Origin: CAWBOY01 sp963790585
Lineage (GTDB): Bacteria > Planctomycetota > Planctomycetia > Gemmatales > Gemmataceae
Assembly: GCA_963790585.1 (NCBI GenBank)
Contig: CAWBOY010000003.1
Span: 62,001 to 126,000 of the forward strand
Direction: 5' to 3'
DNA length: 64,000 nucleotides
Under the pieces are notes generated by a model that did not search any database, was not told the DNA's origin, and worked only from the letters and a program-made list of their open reading frames with translations. Below are positions 16,579 through 25,609 of the stretch, in pieces (position 1 is the first letter of the stretch; each line of letters opens with the position of its first letter). A program made the position numbers and the translations under genes.

Positions 16579-17299
16579 TGGGTGTGCCTCTCGACTTTTG
16601 GCACTGGCAGAGACGACAGGACGCGAGGACCGAGATGCAAAAAACTGCGCCCGGCTTTGCAGGCTCTGTCTCACCAGCCTGTTTCGAGGCGGACACTTTT
16701 GACTGCGACTCTCCCAAGGCGCAATCAAAATCGCTTCTCTGCTAAATTACTGACTTGAGGCATAACACCGTCCTAGCCTACCTATGTTCCGCGCGGAACA
16801 TTGCGTACCGACCGTCGCGCCAAAAATGCACATGACCTTGGCGCGACGGTCGGCCAACACAAACCCTTGACAGCGTTGGTCTTGCGCTGCGGTCCGGACC
16901 GTCGCGCGAAGATTCGCGTGTGGTACCCCCCTGGCGCCGGTCCCTTTCATTCTTTCCGAACCCTCATAATGGATTGCATTGCGCGTACACACACAGAACC
17001 CCCGCGCACGGTCCACCCGAATCCCTTGGGAAACGGCCAAACTGAGATACAGTCGGCTTTGCATCTCAGTCTCGTACTCTAAACGATTGGTATTATTGAT
17101 CTTCCATCTACACACGGGACTGAGATGCAAACGAATCCGCAGTCAACCCCATTGTTGCATCATTATCTTTTTGACAGAAAAGCGAAAATTGCGCTACGCA
17201 AAACGCACCCTGCTCTGGTCAAATGTTGCTAAGCGAACGCCCCCGCGATGCACGCCGCTCGGGCGACTTTGCGAGCCGCACCCGGAGTAAGCGCGTACC
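16579..17299. other. Gene-free spacer with several hairpins
   Basis: No coding signal is seen. The perfect palindrome GTTCCGCGCGGAAC lies at 16786-16799. A hairpin GTCGCGCCA..TGGCGCGAC lies at about 16811-16846, and an AACTGAGAT..ATCTCAGT inverted pair at about 17039-17069. CTGAGATGCAAA-like words occur several times. Regulatory or degenerate repeat DNA is possible. Confidence 0.4.
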
Positions 17300-17722
17300 A
17301 TGAATCGATACGAAGGAGTAAGCGATGACGCCAAGGACGTTCTTCGGCGGGCCAATGATGTTGCGATGGCGGTCGGCGCAGAATTCATCCAAGCTGAGCA
17401 TATTCTAATCGCTTTGCTCGATGACAAAAGCAATTCGGCCACCAAGGCCTTCCAGAGCCTTGGTTTGGAATGCGATTCCTTGCGGACGGAAGTCCTAAAC
17501 CTTGCGAAAAGTGCGTTGTCAAGCGCGGGGATGAAGCAGGTCATCGACAACGCCATCAGTGGAGCCAACGGTTTGGGACAGAAGACCGTTCAGGGAGCGC
17601 ATTTACTCCTTGGACTTTTGCGCTTGGATGGCTCCGTTACGCTTCATGCATTACGCAATCTCGGCCTGAACCGCGACCAAGTGCGCGCTGCGGTTCTCCG
17701 TGTCATTGGTCAATCGGGATAG
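17300..17722 (+). CDS. Stand-alone Clp N-terminal domain protein
   Basis: The 140-residue protein consists only of the double Clp_N repeat that begins ClpA/ClpC. Repeat 1 contains AEFIQAEHILIALL (about residues 27-41), and repeat 2 contains QKTVQGAHLLLGLLRLDG (about 93-111). There is no AAA+ module. In ClpC this domain binds adaptors and substrates, so an isolated copy could act as an adaptor, decoy or inhibitor of a Clp machine (inference). The gene is 90 bp upstream of the next one in the same direction, so the two may be co-transcribed. Confidence 0.82.
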   Translation: MNRYEGVSDDAKDVLRRANDVAMAVGAEFIQAEHILIALLDDKSNSATKAFQSLGLECDSLRTEVLNLAKSALSSAGMKQVIDNAISGANGLGQKTVQGAHLLLGLLRLDGSVTLHALRNLGLNRDQVRAAVLRVIGQSG

Positions 17723-17812
17723 AGCGTACGCGCAGCAGAGCTAGACACTGAACCTGACCCGGCGGCCGAATTCGGTGCTGGAACTTAGAGCGCAGCTGAT
17801 GCCGCTAGGCTG

Positions 17813-18289
17813 TTGAGATTGGTCGTTCGCGTGCAGAGGATGTTACCCGTGGAAGCCGAAGGGCGTGTTGTGAAGCAGGTTGGCAAACGCGGCTGGTACG
17901 CGTCCGTTCGACTGTCGCTTGTGCCTGCCGATGGTGGTGATGTCATCCTCGCATCGCCCTCCGCGGACGAGTGGTACAAGTCCCCGGGTTGGCTCGACGC
18001 CGCGGTCGCCGGTGCTGCACTCGGCCTGGAGCTAGCCGGCGAAACGGGCCATTGCTCGATTACGAGCGTTCATGGCATGCCCTGCGACACAAGCCCGGCG
18101 ATCGTCGTCCTCGCTGCCATGCGGGCGGTGTGGGCTGCTCTCGCATTTGCTCCAAGTGAGCTGCTAGGGGCAGCCGTCGAAGACTGCATCACTCGTGGGC
18201 ATCGTCTCTCGATGGATGCAGTCCGGGCAGAATTGGTCAGCGTCGCAAGGCGCAGTGCACATGGCACTAAAGCAGTCGGCGAGGCGTGA
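17813..18289 (+). CDS. Small protein resembling EF-G domain IV
   Basis: The protein has 158 residues. The frame opens at TTG 17813, but a start a few codons further in, such as GTG, is possible. Residues about 25-115 follow the pattern of elongation-factor-G domain IV: a W/Y-A-x-V-x-L-x-L-x-P strand, a helix with an A..AG...GLE.AG rhythm, a short strand, G-M-P-C-D-T-S-P where EF-G has G-x-x-x-x-V-D-S, then an Ala-rich helix. No GTPase domain is present. The family assignment is tentative. It may mimic part of EF-G or be an unrelated beta-alpha-beta protein. Confidence 0.5.
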   Translation: MRLVVRVQRMLPVEAEGRVVKQVGKRGWYASVRLSLVPADGGDVILASPSADEWYKSPGWLDAAVAGAALGLELAGETGHCSITSVHGMPCDTSPAIVVLAAMRAVWAALAFAPSELLGAAVEDCITRGHRLSMDAVRAELVSVARRSAHGTKAVGEA

Positions 18290-18325
18290 ATCGTTTCTGG
18301 GCGTTCATAGCGGTCCGGTGCGCCG

Positions 18326-18353
18326 TGTGCCATGCCGAAGCAAGCGTAGGCAT
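18326..18353. repeat. Degenerate half copy of repeat family B
   Basis: TGTGCCATGCCGAAGCAAGCGTAGGCATG-like sequence pairs imperfectly and matches the outer hairpin of the family B copies at 2.4 and 4.6 kb. It lies in the spacer between two convergent genes. Confidence 0.45.
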
Positions 18354-18474
18354 GAGAACAAGATTGCCCTTCAATTGCGACAAGTGTTTGAGAATACGAG
18401 ACAGACATGCCTACTCAAGCCTAGCATGGCAACCAACTCTCAAACGAATGGTATTGCCTTTGGCTCAAAGCCTA

Positions 18475-19077
18475 TCAGGCGAGTATATCAAGTATCTCCC
18501 CCAACACCGCCGCCTTCGGGGGCAACGGCGTTTCCCAAAGCCATTCTGGCCGCAGCCAAAAGCCAGCCAGCACCTCGCTACGCAGGGTCCCCGAGCGCGG
18601 CTTGATCTCGCGGTAACTCTTGCCAACCAAGCGCAGCAACGTTACGGATTGTTCGACTTCATCAATGATCCAATACTCGGCTACGCCAGCCTCGCGATAG
18701 ACTTGACGCTTTACGGAATAATCGCGCTCGATGCTGTCGGGGGAGACGATCTCGATAGCCAAATCGGGCGGCCCATCGACATAGCCGCGCTGCACCAAAT
18801 GGAATCGTTCCGTGCGCAGAAACGCGATATCCGGCTCCGGGGCATACGTCTCACTGATGCGAAAGGCCACGCGCGAGCCGTAGAGCTTGCCTAGGTCTTT
18901 CAATTCCACGAAGTCGCCGATCAACCGCAGCAGCCACACAAAGAGATCGTTAGCATCCGTGTTGTCCGGCGAAGCCATATAGATTATTCCATCAATAAGA
19001 TCCGCTTTATCGCCATCTTGGACGACGGCGCAGAACTCATCAAAGGTGCAGGGCATGACACGAGGCATTCCAGCCAT
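18475..19077 (-). CDS. Uma2-family putative PD-(D/E)XK nuclease
   Basis: This 200-residue DUF820/Uma2 protein has the usual length for this family, which is expanded in planctomycetes and cyanobacteria. The restriction-endonuclease-like core is visible: ADLIDGIIYM near the N-terminus, EPDIAFLR (about 93), AIEIVSPDS (about 117) and the K...YREAGVAEYWIID helix (about 133-150). The family has a nuclease fold, but its role is unknown and many copies sit near mobile DNA. The start is the ATG at 19077 after GGAGGCTCCC. Confidence 0.9.
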   Translation of the reverse strand: MAGMPRVMPCTFDEFCAVVQDGDKADLIDGIIYMASPDNTDANDLFVWLLRLIGDFVELKDLGKLYGSRVAFRISETYAPEPDIAFLRTERFHLVQRGYVDGPPDLAIEIVSPDSIERDYSVKRQVYREAGVAEYWIIDEVEQSVTLLRLVGKSYREIKPRSGTLRSEVLAGFWLRPEWLWETPLPPKAAVLGEILDILA

Positions 19078-19099
19078 CGGGAGCCTCCAATAACCACAA

Positions 19100-19244
19100 A
19101 GTTTAACCGCGAGCCGGCAGGCGAGCGCTGTTTGATAGCGCTAACAAGCAGCCCTTGCCTATCGGTCCGCTGCCAAACGGCGTTCTGATATTGTGCAAGT
19201 TTAGCGCAGTGGGCACAACCTAATCTCTCACTTAGCGGTTCGCT
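19100..19244. repeat. Repeat family E half-palindrome plus conserved unit, copy 2
   Basis: GTTTAACCGCGAGCCGGCAG followed by GCGAGCGCTGTTTGATAGCGC (19100-19142) matches the left arm of the perfect palindrome at 49529-49620, while the right arm is degraded. The unit at 19176-19244 (AACGGCGTTCTGATATTGTG onward) repeats 16511-16578. Confidence 0.7.
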
Positions 19245-19483
19245 CTTCTCTACGACAACCTTCGCGCGGTAACATACCTATGAGGAATTGCACGACCACG
19301 GAGGGCCGGCTCATGGTTTTGTCGCGTTGGAACATTCTCGCATTGTGGTTGCTGACCTCAGGATCTCCGGCAATCTCGCCGCCAATGTGTTGGCGGTCGG
19401 AACCAGATAAAATAATCACCACGAGTTGATCGGTTATCGGCCAGCTAGATCTCCGAAACGAGGTCGTAATCCGAGGAACGGCC

Positions 19484-19702
19484 ATGAAACTCAAAATCGT
19501 GTTGCATCCCGAAGAGGATGGGCGCTTCACCGCGGAAGTCCCCGGCTTCGGTGGCTGTGTCTCTTGGGGGCACACCGCAGCCGAGGCCCTTGCCAATGTC
19601 CGTGAAGCGTTCGAGGGTGTGCTTGAAGTGATGCAAGAAACCGCTGCGGTTCATCCCGACGACCGAACATGCGGGGATCGCGTCACGGTTATCGAAGTAT
19701 GA
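19484..19702 (+). CDS. hicB: HicB-family antitoxin (orphan)
   Basis: This is a 72-residue HicB-like protein with a single partial RNase-H fold domain. It shows HPEEDGRFTAEVPGFGGCVSWGHTAAEALANV, split here between positions about 7 and 40, which is the family pattern of strand, P.l.G....G.T..EA. helix. It lacks the C-terminal DNA-binding helix of longer HicB proteins. HicB normally neutralises the mRNA-cleaving toxin HicA, which is usually encoded alongside. Here the next frame is only a truncated hicA, so this gene is an orphan antitoxin. Confidence 0.85.
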   Translation: MKLKIVLHPEEDGRFTAEVPGFGGCVSWGHTAAEALANVREAFEGVLEVMQETAAVHPDDRTCGDRVTVIEV

Positions 19703-19773
19703 AAGCGATCACCGGCAAGGAGATGTGCCGAGTTCTCGACCGATCTAATTTACGATCAATTCAGGTCAGATAA
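19699..19773 (+). pseudogene. hicA: Truncated hicA toxin gene
   Basis: A 24-codon frame overlaps the hicB stop by ATGA. It starts MKAITGKEMCRVLDR, which matches the usual HicA start (xITGKELxKxLxK), and then diverges and stops. The region encoding the catalytic His and the rest of the dsRBD-like fold is absent, so no toxin can be made. Confidence 0.6.
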
Positions 19774-19799
19774 GATTCTTTTGGTCAGCCTACAGGTTC

Positions 19800-22152
19800 C
19801 TATTCCTTCACAATCTCAACCTGATCCGCATCCCAAACCATCATCCGGCCTGTCGTGTCCGGGCGTATGGGCCGACTGGTCGCTTCGACAATGCCGCGGA
19901 CTCGCACAGTCTTGCCGATCAAATCTTGTTCCTTGCCAACCCCAAGTCCTTTGAGAATTTTTTCTCCGTCGGCCAGGATCACGGACAACTTGCCGCCCGC
20001 TGGAAAGAGCGTCGTTTGCTCGGCAGCCTTGATATTGCTGACGACTCCAGGAAAAGCTGTCGACCACACGGGACCGGCCTTTTCGACTTTGAATTCCACG
20101 AGGATTTCTCCGTTTGGGAGTTCCTTCAGGGCCTCCGCTATTGTGAAGACCGTTTTCCCCATAGGCTCCTTGGCGGGCGCTCTTCGCATCCTTAGTAGGG
20201 ACCGAGTCGCCAACCTGGAATTCGATTTCCCCCGTTGCCCACTTCCATTCGTCGGCGTCCTTGCCCGGCTGCCGGAGAGGGAAGCCGTTGAAGCCGACCT
20301 TGTAATGGCCCGGTGGGATGACGAGCGTCGGAGCCTTGGCTTCGCCTTTTATTCCAGGTGCCGCCAGGACGAACCAGGCAGTCCCCAGGCGGATCGATTG
20401 GCCTTTGTCGAGCGTGCGTTTCACGATCGACACAAGGCCCAGATTCATTGGCCCATTCACGATCTTGTAACTCTTGCCGGCGGCATCCACCACCACGGGC
20501 AGGAATTCCTCGAACACGGGCTCGATGTGCGAAACAGTGACTTCTGTATCTCCCGTATTGCGGAGATAGACGAGGCAGTTAACCGATTGGCCCGCGTGAT
20601 ACGACGATGGCTCACCGTCGCGGAACGCGATCCCTACCTGGAGCCCGTCTACAGATTTGCCCCAGGCGATGGTGTTGCTCACAGGTTTCCGCTCGATGGC
20701 GTCTGCTTTCCCGACAATCCGAAATGGGACGATATTCGACGTGGCGATTTCTTTTGTTTTATCGCCGCCGTCCATAGGGAGAAGCAAGCCGTGGAGGACT
20801 AATTGGATCGTATAGTCACCAACCGGCAGGTCCGCGGAGTCGCCGCGTGTCGGATAAACAGTGATCTTGCTGCCAAAGAAGCCCTCGTTTTGCACCCGCA
20901 CGTAGTCGGCTTCATTGGGCGTTCGTCGTGATCCACCCTTGAAGTCAAGTAGTCGATTGACGACCTTGCCATTTTTGTCGCGAATGATCAGGCGGCCGGG
21001 GCGCTGTAGCAGACCATTGAACGCGGGGTTGAACAACTTGTAGCCTTCTGACTGACAGGTGATGGTGATCGTCACCTTCATTGCGTCGTCTGTTTTGTAA
21101 TCGGTCTTGTCGATGGCTATGTTGGCGGAAAGCCCCTTGTAGGTCTTGGGTGTTTCCAGCGCTGCCGTCTTTTCGTCGCTCATTTCCTTACTCCGATCCG
21201 GCCCCTTGATCGGCGGTGCTTCCTTCGACGGGATTGGTTTGTCGCCATCGGCGCCGCGTTGCTGGGCTTCTGGCTGTGCCTTGGCCAGGGTCGTATAGGA
21301 AAACAGGCCGATTCCAACTGTGACGAGGCCGATGAAGAACACGGCCGTCGCCGTTTTTAGCTTGGTCAACAACATAGTTTTCACCACTCCCTCTGTAAGC
21401 GCCGCCACCTTGGCAGAGATCAGGCCGACAGCCACTCTTTGTCCCGCCGCGACCAGTGTTGCCGCCTCGATCGTCGCGGCTACCACCGCAACCGGGGTAG
21501 AAGCCGTTGCCGCTCCATTCGCCAAGACTTCCGCCAACATCCCACCGGACGCCACAACACCGCGCCGAGCGAGCCGTTTTGCCAGCAGCGCTCGCGCTCG
21601 TGCCAGTCGGCTCGCGATCGTGCCTTCGGGGCAGCCAAGCTGCCGGGCCACCTCCTTGCGCGTCTTGGCTTCGAGGTCGCACAGGACAATCAAGGCCCGG
21701 AATTTCTCCGGCAGGCGGCTCAGCTCTTCATCCAGGAGCGGCAGAAGATCATCGCCACGGGCCTCGGCCACGACCGGTTCCGGCATATCGATTACCTGTC
21801 TCTCGCGCCTGCCATGCTGCGCCGCTGTCGCTCTCACGCGCACCGCCGTCTGATGAGCCACGCCATAGAGCCAGTTGGCAAGCAGCTCCTTGTCGCGGAT
21901 CGCCGCCGCTTTGCGGACCAGGACGAGAAATGTCGCCTGAAAGGCATCTTCGGCATCATGATGGCCACGCAACAAACGACGGCAGACACCCCAGACCATC
22001 GCGGCATGCCGCCGCACCAAAGCCGCAAGCGCACCATCTTCGCGCCGCTTCAGAAAGCGGTTTAGCAGCTCGCCGTCGGACTCCTCCGCCTCGCCCTGCC
22101 CAATGGCATCACGAAGGTATTGGAGGATCGCATTCGTCTGGCTGATCGCCAT
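19800..22152 (-). CDS. ECF sigma factor with TM and large C-terminal extension (frameshifted)
   Basis: Residues about 20-190 form an ECF sigma-70 factor. Region 2 contains HDAEDAFQATFLVLVR and region 4 contains LPEKFRALIVLCDLE with CPEGTIASRLARARALL. A membrane segment follows (TATAVFFIGLVTVGIGLFSY, about 270-290). The remaining 490 residues are a beta-rich, probably periplasmic domain with a KTYKGLSANIAIDK-type start. This ECF-TM-extension layout is typical of Gemmata-type planctomycetes. The ATG at 22152 (MAISQTNAILQYLRD) fits family starts better than 22215. The frame shifts near 20190, after GDSVPTKDAK; the last 130 residues are in another frame and end at 19800. Confidence 0.82.
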
Positions 22153-22368
22153 CGGCTCGAACCTCGTCGCCGTCTCGTCTATTGTTACTCCGCGAAGCAG
22201 GGCTGTTTGATCCACTCGTTTTGACGAATGGCCTCACGTTGCTCAAAGCCTTGCCCGAATCGCCTTGCGACCGTTTCATGGTATACAATACTTTCAGACG
22301 ACCTCGAATTCTCTCAAGATATTCGCCCCTTTGCCTATCCGATCACTCTCCATTCGTGAGGCCCTTTC

Positions 22369-24282
22369 ATGGATACTCCCGTAGCACCTCCGGACCGCGA
22401 GCAGAGTTTCGCCGAGACCGCGTTGCGGCTGGGTGGCAAATCCGAAGAAGAATCCCGGCGAACCGGCGCCCTCGACAAGGCCGACGACCAGGTCGAATCG
22501 CTCTTTCGGCCTGAATATCAGACGTCGCATAGTCCCGTGCATCGCGCCCTCTGGGATGGCGCCGTGCCCGTTGAGATGTTCAATCCGCCGCCGTTGCCCG
22601 CGTCGGCGCCGTGCGATCGGACCATGAACGATTCGCTCGAAATCGTGCAGCGCGCTCACCAAAGCCGCACGATTCACGACGACAAAGGCAAGGTCTCGCC
22701 CGCGGTGCTTGCCGAGCTGGGCAAGGTCGGCTATTGGGGTTTGCTCATCGAGCCGAAATACGGCGGTCAAGGGGTGCCGTTTCAGCGCTTTACCCATTTC
22801 TTAACGCGCATGGCAACGCGCGATCCGATGATCGCGGGCCTGGCGTCGATTCATGGTTGCATCGGGGCCGTCGATCCTGTCCGCACCTTTGGCACGCCGG
22901 AGCAGAAGCAGTTTTTCCTGCCACGCCTGGCCAGCGGCGAGGCTCTCTCGGGCTTCGCGTTGACCGAGCCGGCGGCCGGTTCCGATCTGACCGCCCTGCG
23001 CACCACGGCCACGCTCGATGGGGAAGATTACGTTCTCAACGGCGAAAAGCTGTTCATCACCAACGTCGTCCCCGGCCGAACCGCCGGCGTCGTCGTCCTG
23101 CTCGACAACAAGCCGGCAGTCCTCGTCGTCGATCTGCCGCATCATGAAAATGAGCAATTTCAGATCGTCAATTATGGCCTTTATGCACTCCGCCAGGCCT
23201 ATAACAACGGCATACGCTTCCACAATTTCCGCGTGCCCAAGGCGAACCTGCTCAAGCCTCCCGTCGGCGACGGCCTGACGATCGCCTATCACGGCCTCAA
23301 TCTCGGTCGACTCTCGCTCTGCGCCGGCGCGTCGGGCAGCATGCGCGTCATGCTCGCCAACATGCTTCCTTGGGCCGAGTTCCGCCGCACCTATGGCCAG
23401 CCGATCGCCCGCCGTGAGCTGGTCAAGCGCCGCATCGGCCGCGCCGCCGCCCTGATCGCCGGGGCCGACGCCCTGGTCAACTGGGGTTCATGGCTCATCG
23501 ACCAAGGCTATCGCGGCGAGATGGAGTGCATCATCGCCAAAATTTTCGGCAGCGAGTCGATGAAGGAATGTGCCATCGAACTGTTCATGAAGACACATGG
23601 AGGCCGATCGTTCCTCAAAGGCCATCTGCTCGGCGACAACATCTATGACTTCCTGGCTCCGTGCATCTACGAGGGCGAAGGCGAAGTCCTGGGCATGGCG
23701 TTCTTCAAGTCGCTGGTCAAGGAACATGGCAAGAAGTTCTTCGAGCCGATCGGCAAAGCTCTGCAACGCAACCACATGAAGACCCTGTCGCCCTACAACC
23801 CGATCCATGCCTGGAAACTACGGCAAGAACTCTGGCCCTACGCCATGTGGAAGTTCGGCCAAATGTTCACAGGCTGGTCCACACCCAACGTCCCCGGTAT
23901 GGAGCCGCGCCTGGCCGACCACCTCGGTTTCGCCGCCGGTTACTTCAACAAGCTCCGTGCCGAACTATCCGGGGCCATGGAGAAACACCAGATCAAACTC
24001 ACAGACCGCCAATGCCTGATCGCGGAACTGTCCCAGCGCATCCAGGACAACATCGTCATCGTTGTAACATCGCTGTGGGGCAACCAACAAAAGAGCGAGG
24101 CCTTGAGGTCGTCGGCCGATATTCTGTGTCAGGACCTACGCCGCAAACTCACAGGCCGCCGCCCCGATGGCAAGTACTACCGCGACGTGACGAAACTAGC
24201 CGACATCATCCAAGAAGGCGGCTTCGAGGAACTAGCCGGCGTGCCAAGGGCGGAGATTATGATGAAGTATGAGAATCGGTGA
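22369..24282 (+). CDS. Acyl-CoA dehydrogenase, long form
   Basis: This 637-residue FAD-dependent acyl-CoA dehydrogenase catalyses the first step of fatty-acid beta-oxidation. A long N-terminal extension precedes the N-domain. The FAD/substrate signatures are visible: FALTEPAAGSD (about residue 202), LNGEKLFITN (about 222) and RRTYGQPIARRELVK in the C-terminal helical domain. An additional C-terminal region of about 150 residues recalls the FadE/very-long-chain type. The start ATG at 22369 follows TGAGGCCCTTTC. A large hairpin with a T-run follows at 24302-24378. Confidence 0.9.
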   Translation: MDTPVAPPDREQSFAETALRLGGKSEEESRRTGALDKADDQVESLFRPEYQTSHSPVHRALWDGAVPVEMFNPPPLPASAPCDRTMNDSLEIVQRAHQSRTIHDDKGKVSPAVLAELGKVGYWGLLIEPKYGGQGVPFQRFTHFLTRMATRDPMIAGLASIHGCIGAVDPVRTFGTPEQKQFFLPRLASGEALSGFALTEPAAGSDLTALRTTATLDGEDYVLNGEKLFITNVVPGRTAGVVVLLDNKPAVLVVDLPHHENEQFQIVNYGLYALRQAYNNGIRFHNFRVPKANLLKPPVGDGLTIAYHGLNLGRLSLCAGASGSMRVMLANMLPWAEFRRTYGQPIARRELVKRRIGRAAALIAGADALVNWGSWLIDQGYRGEMECIIAKIFGSESMKECAIELFMKTHGGRSFLKGHLLGDNIYDFLAPCIYEGEGEVLGMAFFKSLVKEHGKKFFEPIGKALQRNHMKTLSPYNPIHAWKLRQELWPYAMWKFGQMFTGWSTPNVPGMEPRLADHLGFAAGYFNKLRAELSGAMEKHQIKLTDRQCLIAELSQRIQDNIVIVVTSLWGNQQKSEALRSSADILCQDLRRKLTGRRPDGKYYRDVTKLADIIQEGGFEELAGVPRAEIMMKYENR

Positions 24283-24301
24283 GGGGCGATGTACGTCCGA
24301 G

Positions 24302-24378
24302 CCTGAAGCGTAAGCGAAGGATATTTTGTATTTCAAAATACAAAGGCCCTTCGCTGACACTTCAGGCTCGGTTTTTTC
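24302..24378 (+). terminator. Large hairpin terminator
   Basis: GAGCCTGAAGCGTAAGCGAAGG pairs with CCTTCGCTGACACTTCAGGCTC, and an inner TTTTGTATTT/AAATACAAA stem sits in the loop. The outer stem is followed by GGTTTTTTCC. It lies between convergent genes and resembles family D in layout but not in sequence. Confidence 0.75.
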
Positions 24379-24424
24379 CGGATTATAGGCGAGAGTCCTG
24401 TCGGGAATACCGGCCTCCATCATT

Positions 24425-25609
24425 TCAATGTTTGTTGACGTCGCACGGTTCATGAGGAGTACCGCATTCCGTGCGTCCATCCTTTTCCAATAAGAAAAGG
24501 AACTCTCGATTAGGAGCTTCCGCTTCACGAATCCAATCATTGGTCCATTTCATATCCGCCATGACATTGCGCTTATAATCGAGTTCCACGACCTCAACAA
24601 TAGTCCCGTTTCGCTGGAGAGCCTCGTTTAGTTCGTCAGCAGTGGCGCGACCCCCGGAGCTGTATGACAAAAGGATCCAGCGTGCTTCCGTGTTCTTGAT
24701 TAGCCGTTCTATTGCCTCAACAGCAATGAATCGGTTCGTGGCCGGATTACGTCGAAATTCTTCAAAAACGGAGGTAGCAACCTTGTCGGAGGTGTCCTTT
24801 CGGCGCAGCGCCTTACCAAACAACTCCGGCTGATCGTTCAGGATGACCGTCGTCCAAACGTGATAATAGGAAGCATAGCGAACACGAGAAGGAGGCATTT
24901 TTTCGTTATTCGAGCCGTAAGGTGGGTCATAGTACGCCAGATCAACAGCGCTCCGCGCCAACGAAAAAACATCTTGTCGCTTCACTTCATGGTCAACTGT
25001 GTTGGCGAAGAGGCGTGGGATTTCGAGACGAAGTTCGTTGAATGAGCGAGGAGACCAATCCTTCAAATAGGAAACAAAATGACCCAGCGTGCTATCAACC
25101 CGATCCAGTGCAAGAATCAAGCTGGTCAGCGCAACAGCTTTTGCGATTTCAGAAAGCGATAGGCGATCAATTTCCTCCCGAATGGCGTCAAGTTTTCGCG
25201 TGTTGTGCAACTGCCACGGCTTTTTCAACAATTCCTTCAATGTAGCTTTTCCACTTGTGTCGGGGCCATAATGTTGTGTGAACCAGCCCTCCTTGGGGTT
25301 TTGGCCATTAAGATGCTCAATCAAGTCGGCGTAAGCGGATCGGTCGGAACGATTTAAGAGGTAGCACTTGCCAAAAATTTCCGACCAAACGGCGATATCG
25401 TTGGAAATCACCCGATAGCCTTGCTTGGCGAAGGCTTGCGAAACCCGCGTTGTGCCGGAAAATCCATCAAGGACGGTCTTGGCTCCCGTCCTCTTTGCCA
25501 ACTCGAGAATCTTCGCGAGCAGTTTGAGCTTGGACCCGGCATACTTGATTCCCTCGGTTGTTGGTGGATCAACAACATAGTCGCCAAAAAGTGACATCTG
25601 CTGAGTCAT
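24425..25609 (-). CDS. D12-class N6-adenine DNA methyltransferase of a type II R-M system
   Basis: The protein has 394 residues. The order of motifs fits alpha-class adenine methyltransferases: motif X at KYAGSKLKLL (about 22), motif I (SAM binding) VLDGFSGTTRVSQAF (about 46-60), and motif IV YYDPPYGSN (about 215). It methylates adenine in the recognition site of the partner endonuclease; the site cannot be predicted here. Its start overlaps the stop of the upstream gene by four bases (ATGA), giving translational coupling. Composition is AT-richer than the flanking housekeeping genes, which suggests horizontal acquisition. Confidence 0.88.
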   Translation of the reverse strand: MTQQMSLFGDYVVDPPTTEGIKYAGSKLKLLAKILELAKRTGAKTVLDGFSGTTRVSQAFAKQGYRVISNDIAVWSEIFGKCYLLNRSDRSAYADLIEHLNGQNPKEGWFTQHYGPDTSGKATLKELLKKPWQLHNTRKLDAIREEIDRLSLSEIAKAVALTSLILALDRVDSTLGHFVSYLKDWSPRSFNELRLEIPRLFANTVDHEVKRQDVFSLARSAVDLAYYDPPYGSNNEKMPPSRVRYASYYHVWTTVILNDQPELFGKALRRKDTSDKVATSVFEEFRRNPATNRFIAVEAIERLIKNTEARWILLSYSSGGRATADELNEALQRNGTIVEVVELDYKRNVMADMKWTNDWIREAEAPNREFLFLLEKDGRTECGTPHEPCDVNKH

